Source of the DNA: Bacteroidales bacterium
GTDB taxonomy: Bacteria > Bacteroidota > Bacteroidia > Bacteroidales > WCHB1-69
DNA: 64,000 bases
Assembly (NCBI GenBank): GCA_017617445.1
Contig: JAFZWE010000015.1
Coordinates: 1-64,000, forward strand
Direction: 5' to 3'
Shown: piece by piece, positions 20,304 through 28,970 of the stretch
Layout of the letters: the number at the start of each line of letters is the position of its first letter
How positions within the stretch are numbered: position 1 is the first letter of the stretch
Program-made: the position numbers and the translations under genes
Notes under the pieces: generated by a model
Databases searched by the model: none
Seen by the model: the letters and a program-made list of their open reading frames with translations, nothing else
What the model was told of the DNA's origin: nothing

Positions 20304-21485
20304 TCATTTTAGGATTTCGTCAAAATCGCGCCAAGCCCACTTGCCGGTTACTTTGCCCTGCTCCACCCGGATGATGCCCGGATTGGCATGGATGGCATCC
20401 CGCACAAAATAAGGTCCTTTCCCCGGGATGTAGTAACTGCAGCACAGAATGTCAAAAGTGATGCCGTTTTTCTTGACAAACTCTTCAATCTCCTCTCTGG
20501 GAGAATTGGTCAGGCCATAGAGATAACAGCTGTCTTTCAAACATTTTTCCTGAACCTTTTTGAAATCATCGCTTTTCAACCCTTTCAAATGGGTTTCATC
20601 CAAATCCTGCATGAATACAATGTACACTGGTTTGGGATTTTTCGGGTTGATTAATGTGGGGGTCAGGTCGGAATGACTGCTGTCTTCCATTGTGAAGTTG
20701 TAGTTTTCCGCTTGCTTGAAAGGCTGGATGGTATCGCTGATTTCATCCACATATTCCATTGATTCGTACTTTTGGAAGTTGTCCATCAGCTCTTTTTCGG
20801 AAACATGGACGGTGTCGCCCGTGACAGGATCCTGGTAGATGTAAACGGTTTCAGTGACGAGGTCTTGCCCAATGTAATCCTTGGTGAGATCGGTTCCCAC
20901 TTTCCAGTTGCTGAAGTCAATGACGGGCAGGTGGCGGTGGCAGTGGGCCTGCAGGCCGAGGACAGCGAAACAGGCGATGGCAATAGCCACCCATTTCCCA
21001 AGTTCAGTCATGCGTACATCAGGGATGCGCTTCCGCCAAAGGAAGACAATAATGGTCGGAATGATGATGATGACATTTTTAAGGAATGTGTGGAAATTGC
21101 TGAGCTTGATGGCTTTGCCGAAACATCCGCAGTCTTTTACTACTCCAAAGTCATAACCGTGGTTGACCTCCAGATATTCTGCCAGGGCCAGCCAAGCCGT
21201 CAGCAGGAAGAAAAAGGACATGAACAAAAGATAGAGCCAGGCGGTCAGTTTCATTTTGATCTTGCATATCATCATCACGCCCAGAACAAACTCTGCCATG
21301 GTCATGACGTATGCTGCAAACATGCTGAAAATCTGCATGAAAGACATGTGAAACGACAGAAAATAGTCATCAAATTGGTAGGAGTTGGCCACTGGGTCGA
21401 TGGCTTTGCTCAATCCGGAAAAGATAAACACGCAGCCTAACAGGATGTGCAAAATCATGATGGCAATGGGTTCTTTTTGTCTCAT
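20304..21485 (-). CDS. BT_3928-type DoxX/MauE-like membrane protein with thioredoxin-like C-terminus
   Basis: The 393-residue protein has four membrane segments in the first 150 residues (MILHILLGCVFIFSGLSKAID, and later ones near 50-70, 75-100 and 135-152) of DoxX/MauE type, including the DCGCFG motif typical of MauE-related proteins, and a fifth near 165-180. The soluble part (about 185-393) ends in a thioredoxin-like fold (KPVYIVFMQDL...) without an evident CxxC. MauE-type proteins are linked to thiol redox or quinone chemistry, but the function of this family is not established. The gene is 6 bases downstream of the DUF1599 gene, so the two are likely co-transcribed, an arrangement familiar from other Bacteroidales. 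Confidence 0.85.
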   Translation of the reverse strand: MRQKEPIAIMILHILLGCVFIFSGLSKAIDPVANSYQFDDYFLSFHMSFMQIFSMFAAYVMTMAEFVLGVMMICKIKMKLTAWLYLLFMSFFFLLTAWLALAEYLEVNHGYDFGVVKDCGCFGKAIKLSNFHTFLKNVIIIIPTIIVFLWRKRIPDVRMTELGKWVAIAIACFAVLGLQAHCHRHLPVIDFSNWKVGTDLTKDYIGQDLVTETVYIYQDPVTGDTVHVSEKELMDNFQKYESMEYVDEISDTIQPFKQAENYNFTMEDSSHSDLTPTLINPKNPKPVYIVFMQDLDETHLKGLKSDDFKKVQEKCLKDSCYLYGLTNSPREEIEEFVKKNGITFDILCCSYYIPGKGPYFVRDAIHANPGIIRVEQGKVTGKWAWRDFDEILK

Positions 21486-21491
21486 GTTTCT

Positions 21492-22043
21492 TTAATTTTT
21501 TTGTGATTCCAATAATTTGATCAGGGCAAACATGGCGTAGTTGATGATGTCATAGTAGTTGGCATCCAATCCTTCGGAGATGAGTGTGTTGCCGTCGTTA
21601 TCTTCTATCTGTTTGATTCTTAATAATTTCATTAGGATAATGTCGGTCAGGGAGCTTCGCCGCATTTTTCTCCAAGCCTCGTCGTAGTCGTGATTTTTGT
21701 TGCACATCAGCGACTTGGCATTCCCGATATATTTCTGGAACAGCTGGGTGGCTTCCTCTGCCGGCATCAGTTCTTCCATGGTATTGGCCACTCCCACTTC
21801 CAGTTGGATCAGTGCCATGATGGAGTAGTTGACGATGCCAATGTATTCGGGCTCGATTCCTTCGTGAACCAGGGCCACGCCTTTCTGTTCAATACTCCGG
21901 ATTCTTTGTGCTTTGATATAGATCTGGTCTGTGAGTGACGGGGTGCGCAGAATGCGCCAGGCGGTGCCGTAATCCACTGCTTTTTTTGAAAAAATCTCGT
22001 AGCATTTTTGTGCTACAATGTCAAATTCTTCTCCTGTATTCAT
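21492..22043 (-). CDS. DUF1599 domain protein (two internal repeats)
   Basis: The 183-residue protein has no signal peptide or membrane segment and should be cytoplasmic. It is an internal duplication: residues about 20-85 (DYGTAWRILRTPSLTDQIYI...VNYSIMALIQLE) match residues about 115-180 (DYDEAWRKMRRSSLTDIILM...INYAMFALIKLL). This matches the DUF1599 family as remembered, which has no assigned reaction. Neighbours are the DoxX-like gene 6 bases downstream and the thioredoxin-like gene 11 bases upstream, so it probably sits in one transcript with both. Confidence 0.85.
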   Translation of the reverse strand: MNTGEEFDIVAQKCYEIFSKKAVDYGTAWRILRTPSLTDQIYIKAQRIRSIEQKGVALVHEGIEPEYIGIVNYSIMALIQLEVGVANTMEELMPAEEATQLFQKYIGNAKSLMCNKNHDYDEAWRKMRRSSLTDIILMKLLRIKQIEDNDGNTLISEGLDANYYDIINYAMFALIKLLESQKN

Positions 22044-22054
22044 GGGATGATGTT

Positions 22055-23461
22055 TTATTCAACGATGTGCAGATATTTCAAATAGTTTGATATTTCGTTG
22101 TAAAGTATGTCTTTTTTGATGATTCTTTTGTCTTTGTCCAGCAGGAACATGTAGGGGATGATACGAAGGTCGTACAGGTTCTGTTCTTCAATCTGGTGGT
22201 CTTGGTTCCATCCGTGCAGGTAGGAGGGGTTGGCTTTGTTGGCTAAGTAGCGGCGCCAAAGGTCCTCGTCCTGTTCAAAGTAGATGGTCACCAGCTTGAG
22301 TTTCCCGCTGGCAATGGCCTGGTTCACCTCTGCGTTCTCTGCAAGTTTCCCGCGCACCTCGGTGCAGGTCGGGCAGTCCGGATTTTGGAAATAGAGGAGG
22401 ATGTATTCGCTCTCGATGTCGTGCAGGGTGGATTTTGTGCCGTCACTCCACAAAATGTTGAAGTTGGTGGCGATGGTGCCTGCGAGGTTTTTGGTGTGCA
22501 GGTTCAGTAGCTGCTGGTAATAGTTGCGCCTTTTCTCTTCCAACTTCTCGTAAGAGAGTGCATTGCGCAGCATGGCGATGTAGATCTCCTCTGTCCAGTA
22601 GGGGGAGGTGAGGGTGCCGAGCACTTTTTCCATGCGGTCAAAGAAGTTGTGGTACGTGGTGGCGTTGACTTGTGCGCGGGTCAGCATCTGGTCGGCAATG
22701 ACGGAGGACCTTTCCGGCTGCATGTAATAGAGGTTGGCACAGTATTCTCTGAATCTTTGGGCCAACATGGGGGTGTTGAGCATCCGTTCATCATCAAATG
22801 GATAGTTGTCAAAGGCATGTTCCGCATAGTATTGTGTGATGAGTTCGCGGCTATTGTAGTAGTTCTGTGGCGCGGGAGGGATCTCCTGGGAGAACTGCAC
22901 AAGTGAGGCTAACAGAGTGCCGGGGTTTTCTTTGATGACCCGTTTTTTGTATGCCGCCTCCTGCTTGGTGAGCGTGTCAGCCTGAACAATCAGCCGTTCT
23001 GCCAAATTCTGCAGCATGTATTCCGGCATGGTCTTCTGGGCTTCCGCAAATGTGTGGTTGATTTCCGCTGCCTGCTGCGCATACCATTGCGACTGCTTGT
23101 TGTATGCGATGCTGTGGTTGTTTTCCGGACTGTTTTCAAAATAAACGGTCATGCTGTCGGAGATTTGTACAGTGAGGTTCTGCTTTTTGTTTTCCGAAAT
23201 CAGCAGGTTGAACAGGAGAAGGCTGTCGGCACAAACACAATAATAGCCGGGGGTTAGTTTCTCCTTCTGTTTGAATACCGCTTTTTCCGAATAGGGCGTG
23301 GAGATGAGGTTGACAAAGGCATCCTTTCCATTGAATCCCTGCAAAAACAGCGAATCAGCCTGCAGGTGATGACTGTATAGGGTGAGTGTGAAATTTTGAG
23401 CGTGACTGTCGAGCGAAGAGAAAAGAAGGGGTAAAAGAAACAAGAAAAAAATTTTTTTCAT
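22055..23461 (-). CDS. Secreted thioredoxin-like protein (DUF5106-type)
   Basis: The start is placed at 23461, where the protein begins with a signal peptide (MKKIFFLFLLPLLFSSLDSHA). A promoter at 23500-23531 lies between this start and the in-frame codon at 23620, and the longer form would also overlap miaB. The 468-residue protein has an N-terminal half resembling the DUF4369/DUF5106 regions that precede thioredoxin domains in this phylum, then a thioredoxin-like domain with CPTC at residues 363-366 and a cis-Pro candidate in RIIPYMFLLD. It is probably a periplasmic thiol-disulfide oxidoreductase; substrates are unknown. It heads a likely operon with the DUF1599 and DoxX-like genes, two of which have redox-type folds. 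Confidence 0.82.
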   Translation of the reverse strand: MKKIFFLFLLPLLFSSLDSHAQNFTLTLYSHHLQADSLFLQGFNGKDAFVNLISTPYSEKAVFKQKEKLTPGYYCVCADSLLLFNLLISENKKQNLTVQISDSMTVYFENSPENNHSIAYNKQSQWYAQQAAEINHTFAEAQKTMPEYMLQNLAERLIVQADTLTKQEAAYKKRVIKENPGTLLASLVQFSQEIPPAPQNYYNSRELITQYYAEHAFDNYPFDDERMLNTPMLAQRFREYCANLYYMQPERSSVIADQMLTRAQVNATTYHNFFDRMEKVLGTLTSPYWTEEIYIAMLRNALSYEKLEEKRRNYYQQLLNLHTKNLAGTIATNFNILWSDGTKSTLHDIESEYILLYFQNPDCPTCTEVRGKLAENAEVNQAIASGKLKLVTIYFEQDEDLWRRYLANKANPSYLHGWNQDHQIEEQNLYDLRIIPYMFLLDKDKRIIKKDILYNEISNYLKYLHIVE

Positions 23462-23499
23462 TTGCAGATCTTTATTGTGTTTCGGTTCAAAAACGGGGG

Positions 23500-23531
23500 C
23501 AAAGGTACATAATTTTTTTGTTTCCCGCAAA
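23500..23531 (-). promoter_or_regulatory. Bacteroidota promoter for the thioredoxin-like gene
   Basis: Read on the minus strand, TTTG (23531-23528) is followed after 20 bases by TACCTTTG (23507-23500), a good match to the -33 TTTG / -7 TAnnTTTG consensus used by the Bacteroidota primary sigma factor. The -7 box lies about 39 bases before the ATG at 23461. Confidence 0.7.
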
Positions 23532-23564
23532 AAATGTGAATGTTGATTCGGTGGCGAGGTCTTG

Positions 23565-24884
23565 TTAGTCGATGGCTTCGCCAATGAGGGTGGCTGCAGT
23601 ACAGGAAAGCACCCGCACATGCACGTAATCCCCCTTGTGGAAGTTCTTTTTGGGAAATACGATCACCTTGTTCTGGCTGTTCCTGCCGAAAAGCTGTTCC
23701 TTCGAACGTTTGGAGGTGCCTTCCACCAGCACTTCAAATTCTTTGCCGATGTCTTTCCGGTTATGCTGGAGCGACAACTCTTGCTGCAAGGCGATAATCT
23801 CTTCCAAACGGCGGATTTTGACCTCTTCGCTGATGTCATCCGGATAGTGTGTGGCAGCGTAAGTCCCTTCCCTGACGGAATATTTGAACATAAAAGCGTA
23901 GGAGTATCCTACCTCTTTCATGAGCGAAAGAGTGGCCTGGTGTTCCTCTTCGGTTTCTCCGCAGAATCCGGCGATGATGTCGGTGGCGATGGCGCAGTCG
24001 GGGATGGTTCTTTTGATGGTGGCAATGCGTTCCAAATACTGTTCGCGGGTGTACACCCGTTTCATGCGTTGCAGCATGGAGGTGCTGCCGGCTTGCACAG
24101 GCAGGTGGATGTATTTGCACACATTCGGGTAGCGTGCGATGACCTGGATCAGCTCATCGGAGATGTCTTTGGGATGTGAGGTGGCAAAGCGTACACGCAA
24201 CTGCGGGGAGAGACGGGCTACCAGCTCCACCAGTCCGGCAAAGGTGGTGACAGTGCCGTTTTCTTCATGACGGTAGGAGTTGACATTCTGTCCGAGCAGG
24301 GTGACCTCTTTGAATCCTTCGTCTAAAATCTGCCGGGCTTCGGCCAGGATGCTTTGCGGATGGCGGCTGCGTTCGCGCCCGCGTGTATAGGGCACCACGC
24401 AGTAGCTGCAGAAGTTGTTGCATCCCCGCATGATGGAGATAAAAGCCGACACCCCGTTGGTGGCGTATCGCACGGGCATGATGTCGTCGTAGGTCTCGGT
24501 CTTGGAAAGAATCACATTGTAGGATTCCTCTCCCGCTGCCGCTTTCTCTATCAACTCGGGCAAGGAACGGTATGCGTCCGGACCGGAGATGAAGTCCAAT
24601 GCCGGCTCCTCCTGCAATAGCGTCTCTTTGATCCGTTCCGCCATGCAGCCTAACAAGCCAATCAACATTCCCGGTCTGCGTTTTTTCAGACTGCCTAATT
24701 CACGCAACCGCTTGTGGATGCGCTGTTCCGCATTGTCTCGCACCGAACAGGTGTTGATCAGGATCAGGTCAGCTTCCGCTTCCACTTCCGTGATCTGGTA
24801 TTGGTCGGACAGTATTGACGCCACCACCTCGCTGTCAGCGACATTCATTTGGCATCCGTAGGTTTCAATAAAGAGATTCTTCAT
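23565..24884 (-). CDS. miaB: tRNA-2-methylthio-N6-isopentenyladenosine synthase MiaB
   Basis: This radical SAM methylthiotransferase adds the 2-methylthio group to N6-isopentenyl-A37 in tRNAs. From the start at 24884 the protein has 439 residues, usual for the family. The three cysteines of the N-terminal Fe-S cluster are visible at about residues 11 (YGCQMN), 47 (NTCSVR) and 81 (LGCMAE), and the radical SAM CxxxCxxC at 156-160-163 (CNNFCSYC). A C-terminal TRAM-like tail ends VRVLSCTAATLIGEAID. The in-frame codon at 24926 is rejected because a -7 box (24924-24931) covers it and conserved sequence begins only at MKNLFIETYGC. dusB lies upstream on the same strand, so two tRNA-modification genes are neighbours. 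Confidence 0.95.
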   Translation of the reverse strand: MKNLFIETYGCQMNVADSEVVASILSDQYQITEVEAEADLILINTCSVRDNAEQRIHKRLRELGSLKKRRPGMLIGLLGCMAERIKETLLQEEPALDFISGPDAYRSLPELIEKAAAGEESYNVILSKTETYDDIMPVRYATNGVSAFISIMRGCNNFCSYCVVPYTRGRERSRHPQSILAEARQILDEGFKEVTLLGQNVNSYRHEENGTVTTFAGLVELVARLSPQLRVRFATSHPKDISDELIQVIARYPNVCKYIHLPVQAGSTSMLQRMKRVYTREQYLERIATIKRTIPDCAIATDIIAGFCGETEEEHQATLSLMKEVGYSYAFMFKYSVREGTYAATHYPDDISEEVKIRRLEEIIALQQELSLQHNRKDIGKEFEVLVEGTSKRSKEQLFGRNSQNKVIVFPKKNFHKGDYVHVRVLSCTAATLIGEAID

Positions 24885-24923
24885 GGATTCTTTCTTAAGG
24901 GTGTTTTCTGAAGTTTCAGGTTG

Positions 24924-24931
24924 CAAAAATA
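24924..24931 (-). promoter_or_regulatory. -7 box upstream of miaB
   Basis: Minus-strand TATTTTTG fits the TAnnTTTG consensus and sits 39 bases before the miaB ATG at 24884, in the short gap after dusB. No clear -33 TTTG was found at the right distance. Confidence 0.5.
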
Positions 24932-24937
24932 GGATAT

Positions 24938-25906
24938 TTAATGATTGTGGGCCAGCTTTTCCAGCACGCTTTCACATTCTTCCAACGTGGTGGCCTGCAT
25001 CAGTCGGATTCTGTGTTCTTTGAAATGAGGGATTCCACGGAAGTAGCCGGCATAATGCCTCCGCATCTCCAGCACGGCAGTCCGCTCGCCCTTCACTTCA
25101 ATGGCGTCCCGCAGGTGTTGCAGACATACGTCAGCTCGTTGTGCAAGGGTAAATATGGGAAGGGGCTCCTTGTGAAGGTAGTTTTTTATTTCTTTGAAAA
25201 CAAAAGGGTTGCCAATGGCGGCACGGCCAATCATCACTCCGTCGACACCATAACGCTGGCGGGATTCCGCCACTTGTTCCCCTGTGCTGAGATCGCCATT
25301 GCCGACGATGGGGATGGTGATGCGCGGGTGGTTCTTCACCTCGCCAATCAGTGTCCAGTCTGCGCTCCCGCTATACATTTGGGAGCGTGTTCGTCCGTGG
25401 ATGGAGAGCATCCGAACCCCTACGTCCTGCAATCTTTCAGCCACCTCCACGATGGGTTTGTTCAGCTCCTCCCAGCCTAAACGTGTCTTCACTGTGACAG
25501 GGACCTCCACGGCTTTCACCACGGCAGCAGTCAAACTGACCATCTTGGGGATATCTTTGAGGATGGCGGCACCCGCACCCTTGGCTACCACTTTTTTGAC
25601 GGGGCACCCCCAGTTGATGTCCACGAAATCAGGGTGCTGGGCAGCGGTGATTTCGGCAGCTTTGCATAAGGAGTGGAGGTCATGGCCGAAAATCTGGATG
25701 CCGAAGGGGCGTTCCGCTTCACTGAACCCCATCTTTTTCTGGCTCTTTTCCACATCCCGGATCAGGGCCTCCGAGGAGACGAATTCGGAGATCAACACAT
25801 CGGCTCCGAAATGCTTGCACATCCGCCGGAAAGAGGAGTCGCTGACCTCTTCCATCGGAGCGAGGAAAATCGGGAATTCCGGTGCGGGGAATGGGAATTG
25901 TGCCAT
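24938..25906 (-). CDS. dusB: tRNA-dihydrouridine synthase (DusB type)
   Basis: This FMN- and NADPH-dependent enzyme reduces uridines to dihydrouridine in the tRNA D-loop. The 322-residue protein has the Dus TIM-barrel signature: an N-terminal LAPMEEVSDSSFRR, the active-site segment NWGCPVKKV with the catalytic Cys at residue 101, the KTRLGW strand, the IHGRTRSQMYSG motif and the GNGDL / DGVMIGRAAIGNPF phosphate-binding region. Length and motifs are complete. It lies between rplY and miaB on the same strand; a palindrome (25924-25951) separates it from rplY. The precise uridine specificity within the DusA/B/C families is inferred from overall similarity only. Confidence 0.92.
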   Translation of the reverse strand: MAQFPFPAPEFPIFLAPMEEVSDSSFRRMCKHFGADVLISEFVSSEALIRDVEKSQKKMGFSEAERPFGIQIFGHDLHSLCKAAEITAAQHPDFVDINWGCPVKKVVAKGAGAAILKDIPKMVSLTAAVVKAVEVPVTVKTRLGWEELNKPIVEVAERLQDVGVRMLSIHGRTRSQMYSGSADWTLIGEVKNHPRITIPIVGNGDLSTGEQVAESRQRYGVDGVMIGRAAIGNPFVFKEIKNYLHKEPLPIFTLAQRADVCLQHLRDAIEVKGERTAVLEMRRHYAGYFRGIPHFKEHRIRLMQATTLEECESVLEKLAHNH

Positions 25907-25923
25907 CTTACTATGTATAAATA

Positions 25924-25951
25924 TAGGGATACGGCCTCAGCCGCATCCCTA
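25924..25951 (-). repeat. REP-like palindrome between rplY and dusB
   Basis: A 28-base near-perfect inverted repeat has arms TAGGGATGCGGC / GCCGTATCCCTA on the minus strand (one G-T pair) around a 4-base loop. No T-tract follows directly, so it is not a classical terminator. It may fold at the 3' end of the rplY transcript, or be a dispersed palindromic element; copy number cannot be judged from this window. Confidence 0.6.
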
Positions 25952-25973
25952 CGAACAATGAAAGATTGAATGA

Positions 25974-26546
25974 TTATGCTTCTTCTGTGGGAGCCTCTTC
26001 CACGTTTCTGGTGGAGAGAACCATGGTGACGATGGCGTTCGGATTTTCAACAAAGGTGATGTTGTCAATCTTCAGCTCGTTCACTTTCACGGAGTTGTCA
26101 ATGTCCAAACCGGAAATATCAACGGGAATGAATTCCGGAATGTCGTTCAGCATACCGCGAACTTTCAGTTTTCTCACTTTTTTCACCAGCTTGCCGCCGC
26201 GGAGTACACCAGGAGAGGTACCCATGATCTTGATGGGCAGGGCAATCGTTACAGGCTTGTTCTCCAGGATTTCCAGAAAGTCAACGTGCAGCAGCTCGTC
26301 AGTGATCGGGTGGAACTGGGAGGCTTGCAGGATGGCCGGAATTTCCTTGCCGTCAATGGAGATGACCGCATACTTCACTTCCGGAGTATAGATGAGGTTC
26401 TTGAATTCATTTTTAGCCACAACGAACTGGTACTGTTTCTCGCCGCCGTAAAGCACGCACGGGATCATGCCGTTCTTGCGCTGTTCTTTTGCGTCTCTTT
26501 TCCCTACGTTCTCTCTGGGAGAACCGCTAATAGATACTGATTTCAT
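25974..26546 (-). CDS. rplY: 50S ribosomal protein L25 / Ctc family
   Basis: L25 binds 5S rRNA in the central protuberance of the large subunit; long forms with an extra C-terminal domain are called Ctc or TL5. From the ATG at 26546 the protein has 190 residues: an N-terminal L25 beta-barrel (MKSVSISGSPRENVGKRDAK...IPCVLYGG) and a C-terminal beta domain (about 100-180, including VLRGGKLVKKVRKLKVRG). The acidic tail ends EEAPTEEA. The longer open frame upstream overlaps the EF-G gene and lacks conserved sequence, so it was rejected. It follows the EF-G paralogue after a terminator. Confidence 0.93.
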   Translation of the reverse strand: MKSVSISGSPRENVGKRDAKEQRKNGMIPCVLYGGEKQYQFVVAKNEFKNLIYTPEVKYAVISIDGKEIPAILQASQFHPITDELLHVDFLEILENKPVTIALPIKIMGTSPGVLRGGKLVKKVRKLKVRGMLNDIPEFIPVDISGLDIDNSVKVNELKIDNITFVENPNAIVTMVLSTRNVEEAPTEEA

Positions 26547-26583
26547 TTTTTTTGATTTGTTGGTTAATAAAAAATTAAAGAAA

Positions 26584-26609
26584 AGTAATGGGGAAAAATC
26601 CCCATTACT
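26584..26609 (-). terminator. Rho-independent terminator after the EF-G paralogue
   Basis: A perfect 10-base-pair stem (AGTAATGGGG / CCCCATTACT, 6-base loop) is followed on the minus strand by TTTTCTTTAATTTTTT. It lies 16 bases past the EF-G stop and about 38 bases before the rplY start, so rplY probably has its own promoter. Confidence 0.8.
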
Positions 26610-26625
26610 GTATGGGTTAGGAAGA

Positions 26626-28755
26626 TTACTCTTCGTCTTTGTTTTCTTCTTCGTACTTCTGGATAACCGCAGCCTGAACATCGGCGGGCACCTGCTGATA
26701 CTCGGCGAAGCGCATCTCATAGGAGGCACGGCCGGAGGTGATGGAGCTCAGGGTGGTGGAGTACTTGTTCATTTCAGCAAGCGGCACTTTGGCGCGGATG
26801 GTCTGGAACTCGCCTTCGCTGTCCATACCCATCACCACACCGCGGCGGCCCTGAAGATCGGTCATCACATCACCCATACGGTCTGACGGAACGAATACTT
26901 CCACATCGTAGATGGGTTCCAAAATCTTCGGGTTGGCTTTCTTGAAGGCGTCCTTGAAGGCGTTACGACCAGCCAACTTGAATGCCAACTCGTTGGAGTC
27001 AACGGGGTGCATTTTACCGTCGTAGATGTTCACCACGATGTCGCGGGCGTAAGAACCGGTGAGCGGTCCCTCTTCCATCTTCTCCATGATACCCTTGAGG
27101 ATGGCGGGCATGAAGCGTGCGTCGATGGCACCACCCACGATACAGTTGTTGTAGATGAGCTTGCCACCCCACGGCAGGTCGTAGCTCTGGGTGTCACGGA
27201 TGGGATATTTGGTCTGGTTGGGCATGCCGTCGAAATAGGGTTCGATAAGCATGTGAACTTCACCGAACTGGCCGGAACCACCGGACTGTTTCTTGTGGCG
27301 GTACATGGCCTCGGAAGACTTGGTGATGGTTTCACGATACGGAATCTTGGGGGCGTAATATTCAATTTCAATCTTGTTCAGTTTCTCTATCATCCATTTG
27401 ATGATGTTGAGGTGCTGTTCGCCCTGACCGGAAATGATGGTCTGCTTCAATTCCTTGGACTGCTCCATGAGGAAGGTGAGGTCGGACTTGCGGATGTCGT
27501 TCAGCACGGCACCGAGTTTTTCCTCTTCGGAGCTGTTCTTCGCTCTGACGGCGGTACGGAACTTGGGATCCGGATAAGCGGTCTTCTCAATCTGCATGTC
27601 GCCGCTCTTGACGAGGGTCTGGGAGGCGCCGCTGCCTTTGAGCTTGATGGTGGCCACGATATCACCGGCGATGGCCTTCTCGATTTTCTCGCGGTTCTTG
27701 CCGGCGAAGCAGAGCAACTGGGAGATTCTTTCCTTGGAACCGGTGTTGGAGTTCACGAGGTCCATGCCTTCGGTGATTTCACCAGCGTAGATCTTCATGA
27801 AAGCCACATCGCCCAAGTGCTGCTCAACGGCGGTCTTGAAGATGTAGGCAACGGTGTTGTCAGCGGCGTCGCAGGCGATCTCCTCTCCGGAGGTGGTCTT
27901 CACGGGAGCCACTTCGGTGGGATCGGGGCAGTTGCCCTTGAGAATCTGCATCATGCGGTCCACGCCCTGGTCGGTCTTGGCGGCAATGCAAACCACCGGG
28001 AAAGTTCCGCGGTTGATGACGCCGAGCTTCAAACCCATCATCATCTCTTCTTCAGAAAGCGTGCCTTCCTCGAAGAATTTGTCCATCAGCTTCTCGTCGT
28101 TTTCAGCAGCAGCTTCAATCAAAGCAGCGTGCAGCTCTTCCGCCTTGTCAGCTTCGGAGGCGGGAATCTCTTCCACCACCATCTTGCCACCGCCCACGGG
28201 GAATTTGAGAAGTTTCTTGGAAAGAAGGTCAATGACAGAGTCAAAGCCTACACCGGCATTGACGGGATATTGCAACGGAAGCACGCTGCCGCCGAAGTTG
28301 TGCTTCAGCTCGCGGAGTGTTTCGTCAAAGTTGGCTTTCTCATGATCCAGCTGGTTGACAGCGAAAATGACGGGCTTGTGCATCTTCTTGGTCCAGCGCC
28401 ATTGGGTTTCAGCACCTACATCCACACCGTTCTGGGCGTTGATCACCATGACAGCAGCATCAGCCACTCTCAAAGAACCAATGACTTCACCAACAAAATC
28501 ATCAAAACCAGGGCAATCCAGCATGTTGAATTTGGTGTTCTCAAACTCACTGTAAACCAAGGAAGCTTGAATGGACTGCTGTCTCTCCAACTCCACTTCG
28601 CGGTAGTCGGACAGGGTGTTTTTGTCGTCAACGGTGCCGCGCCTGCTGATCACACCGCCGTGGAATGCCATCGTTTCAACCAAAGTGGTTTTTCCGGTAC
28701 GGTTACCTCCAATGATGGCAAGGTTTCTGATGTCTTTTGATTGGTAAACTTTCAT
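26626..28755 (-). CDS. Elongation factor G paralogue, EF-G2 type, with altered GTPase motifs
   Basis: The 709-residue protein spans all EF-G domains (G domain about 1-265; domain II about 290-370; III-V to the end, with the RHKKQSGGSGQFGEVH and GAIDARFMPAILKG motifs of domain IV). The G motifs are unusual: P-loop GGNRTGKTT (16-24); switch I ERQQSI (57-62) where canonical EF-G has ERGITI; DCPGF (80-84) where canonical EF-G has DTPGH with the catalytic His; and NQLD (134-137) for NKxD. This matches the Bacteroides EF-G2 paralogue, reported to support translation without GTPase activity and to matter for gut colonisation. The canonical fusA is presumably elsewhere. It is divergent from the kinase gene. 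Confidence 0.9.
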   Translation of the reverse strand: MKVYQSKDIRNLAIIGGNRTGKTTLVETMAFHGGVISRRGTVDDKNTLSDYREVELERQQSIQASLVYSEFENTKFNMLDCPGFDDFVGEVIGSLRVADAAVMVINAQNGVDVGAETQWRWTKKMHKPVIFAVNQLDHEKANFDETLRELKHNFGGSVLPLQYPVNAGVGFDSVIDLLSKKLLKFPVGGGKMVVEEIPASEADKAEELHAALIEAAAENDEKLMDKFFEEGTLSEEEMMMGLKLGVINRGTFPVVCIAAKTDQGVDRMMQILKGNCPDPTEVAPVKTTSGEEIACDAADNTVAYIFKTAVEQHLGDVAFMKIYAGEITEGMDLVNSNTGSKERISQLLCFAGKNREKIEKAIAGDIVATIKLKGSGASQTLVKSGDMQIEKTAYPDPKFRTAVRAKNSSEEEKLGAVLNDIRKSDLTFLMEQSKELKQTIISGQGEQHLNIIKWMIEKLNKIEIEYYAPKIPYRETITKSSEAMYRHKKQSGGSGQFGEVHMLIEPYFDGMPNQTKYPIRDTQSYDLPWGGKLIYNNCIVGGAIDARFMPAILKGIMEKMEEGPLTGSYARDIVVNIYDGKMHPVDSNELAFKLAGRNAFKDAFKKANPKILEPIYDVEVFVPSDRMGDVMTDLQGRRGVVMGMDSEGEFQTIRAKVPLAEMNKYSTTLSSITSGRASYEMRFAEYQQVPADVQAAVIQKYEEENKDEE

Positions 28756-28810
28756 TGTTCTGTATTAATTGTTTGATTATTAATTATTTGATTATTTTAC
28801 AAAATTGGGG

Positions 28811-28818
28811 CAAAATTA
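28811..28818 (-). promoter_or_regulatory. -7 box for the EF-G paralogue
   Basis: Minus-strand TAATTTTG fits TAnnTTTG and lies 55 bases before the ATG at 28755. No -33 element was identified, so confidence is limited. Confidence 0.4.
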
Positions 28819-28943
28819 CAAAAAAAATCATACGCCACATATAATTTAGTTAAAAAAAACTTGCACCTCTTCTTCATGTGAACAGGGGACCAATCACAAA
28901 GTTCTGTTCTCATTTTTTTTCGGTGTAAATTAGTATTAAATTG

Positions 28944-28951
28944 TATTTTTG
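28944..28951 (+). promoter_or_regulatory. -7 box for the Ser/Thr kinase gene
   Basis: TATTTTTG fits TAnnTTTG and ends 19 bases before the ATG at 28971. It also argues against the in-frame TTG at 28941 as a start, because that codon overlaps the box. Confidence 0.55.
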
Positions 28952-28970
28952 CAGCCTCAAATTTAACATT

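Noticed and set aside
23462..23620. Longer N-terminus for the thioredoxin-like protein, starting at 23620
   Set aside because: It would overlap miaB, span a good promoter and bury the signal peptide 53 residues inside the protein.
27007..28740. Plus-strand open frame of 577 codons opposite the EF-G paralogue
   Set aside because: The EF-G frame carries all family motifs on the minus strand; the antisense translation is a His/Val/Gly-rich shadow without domains.
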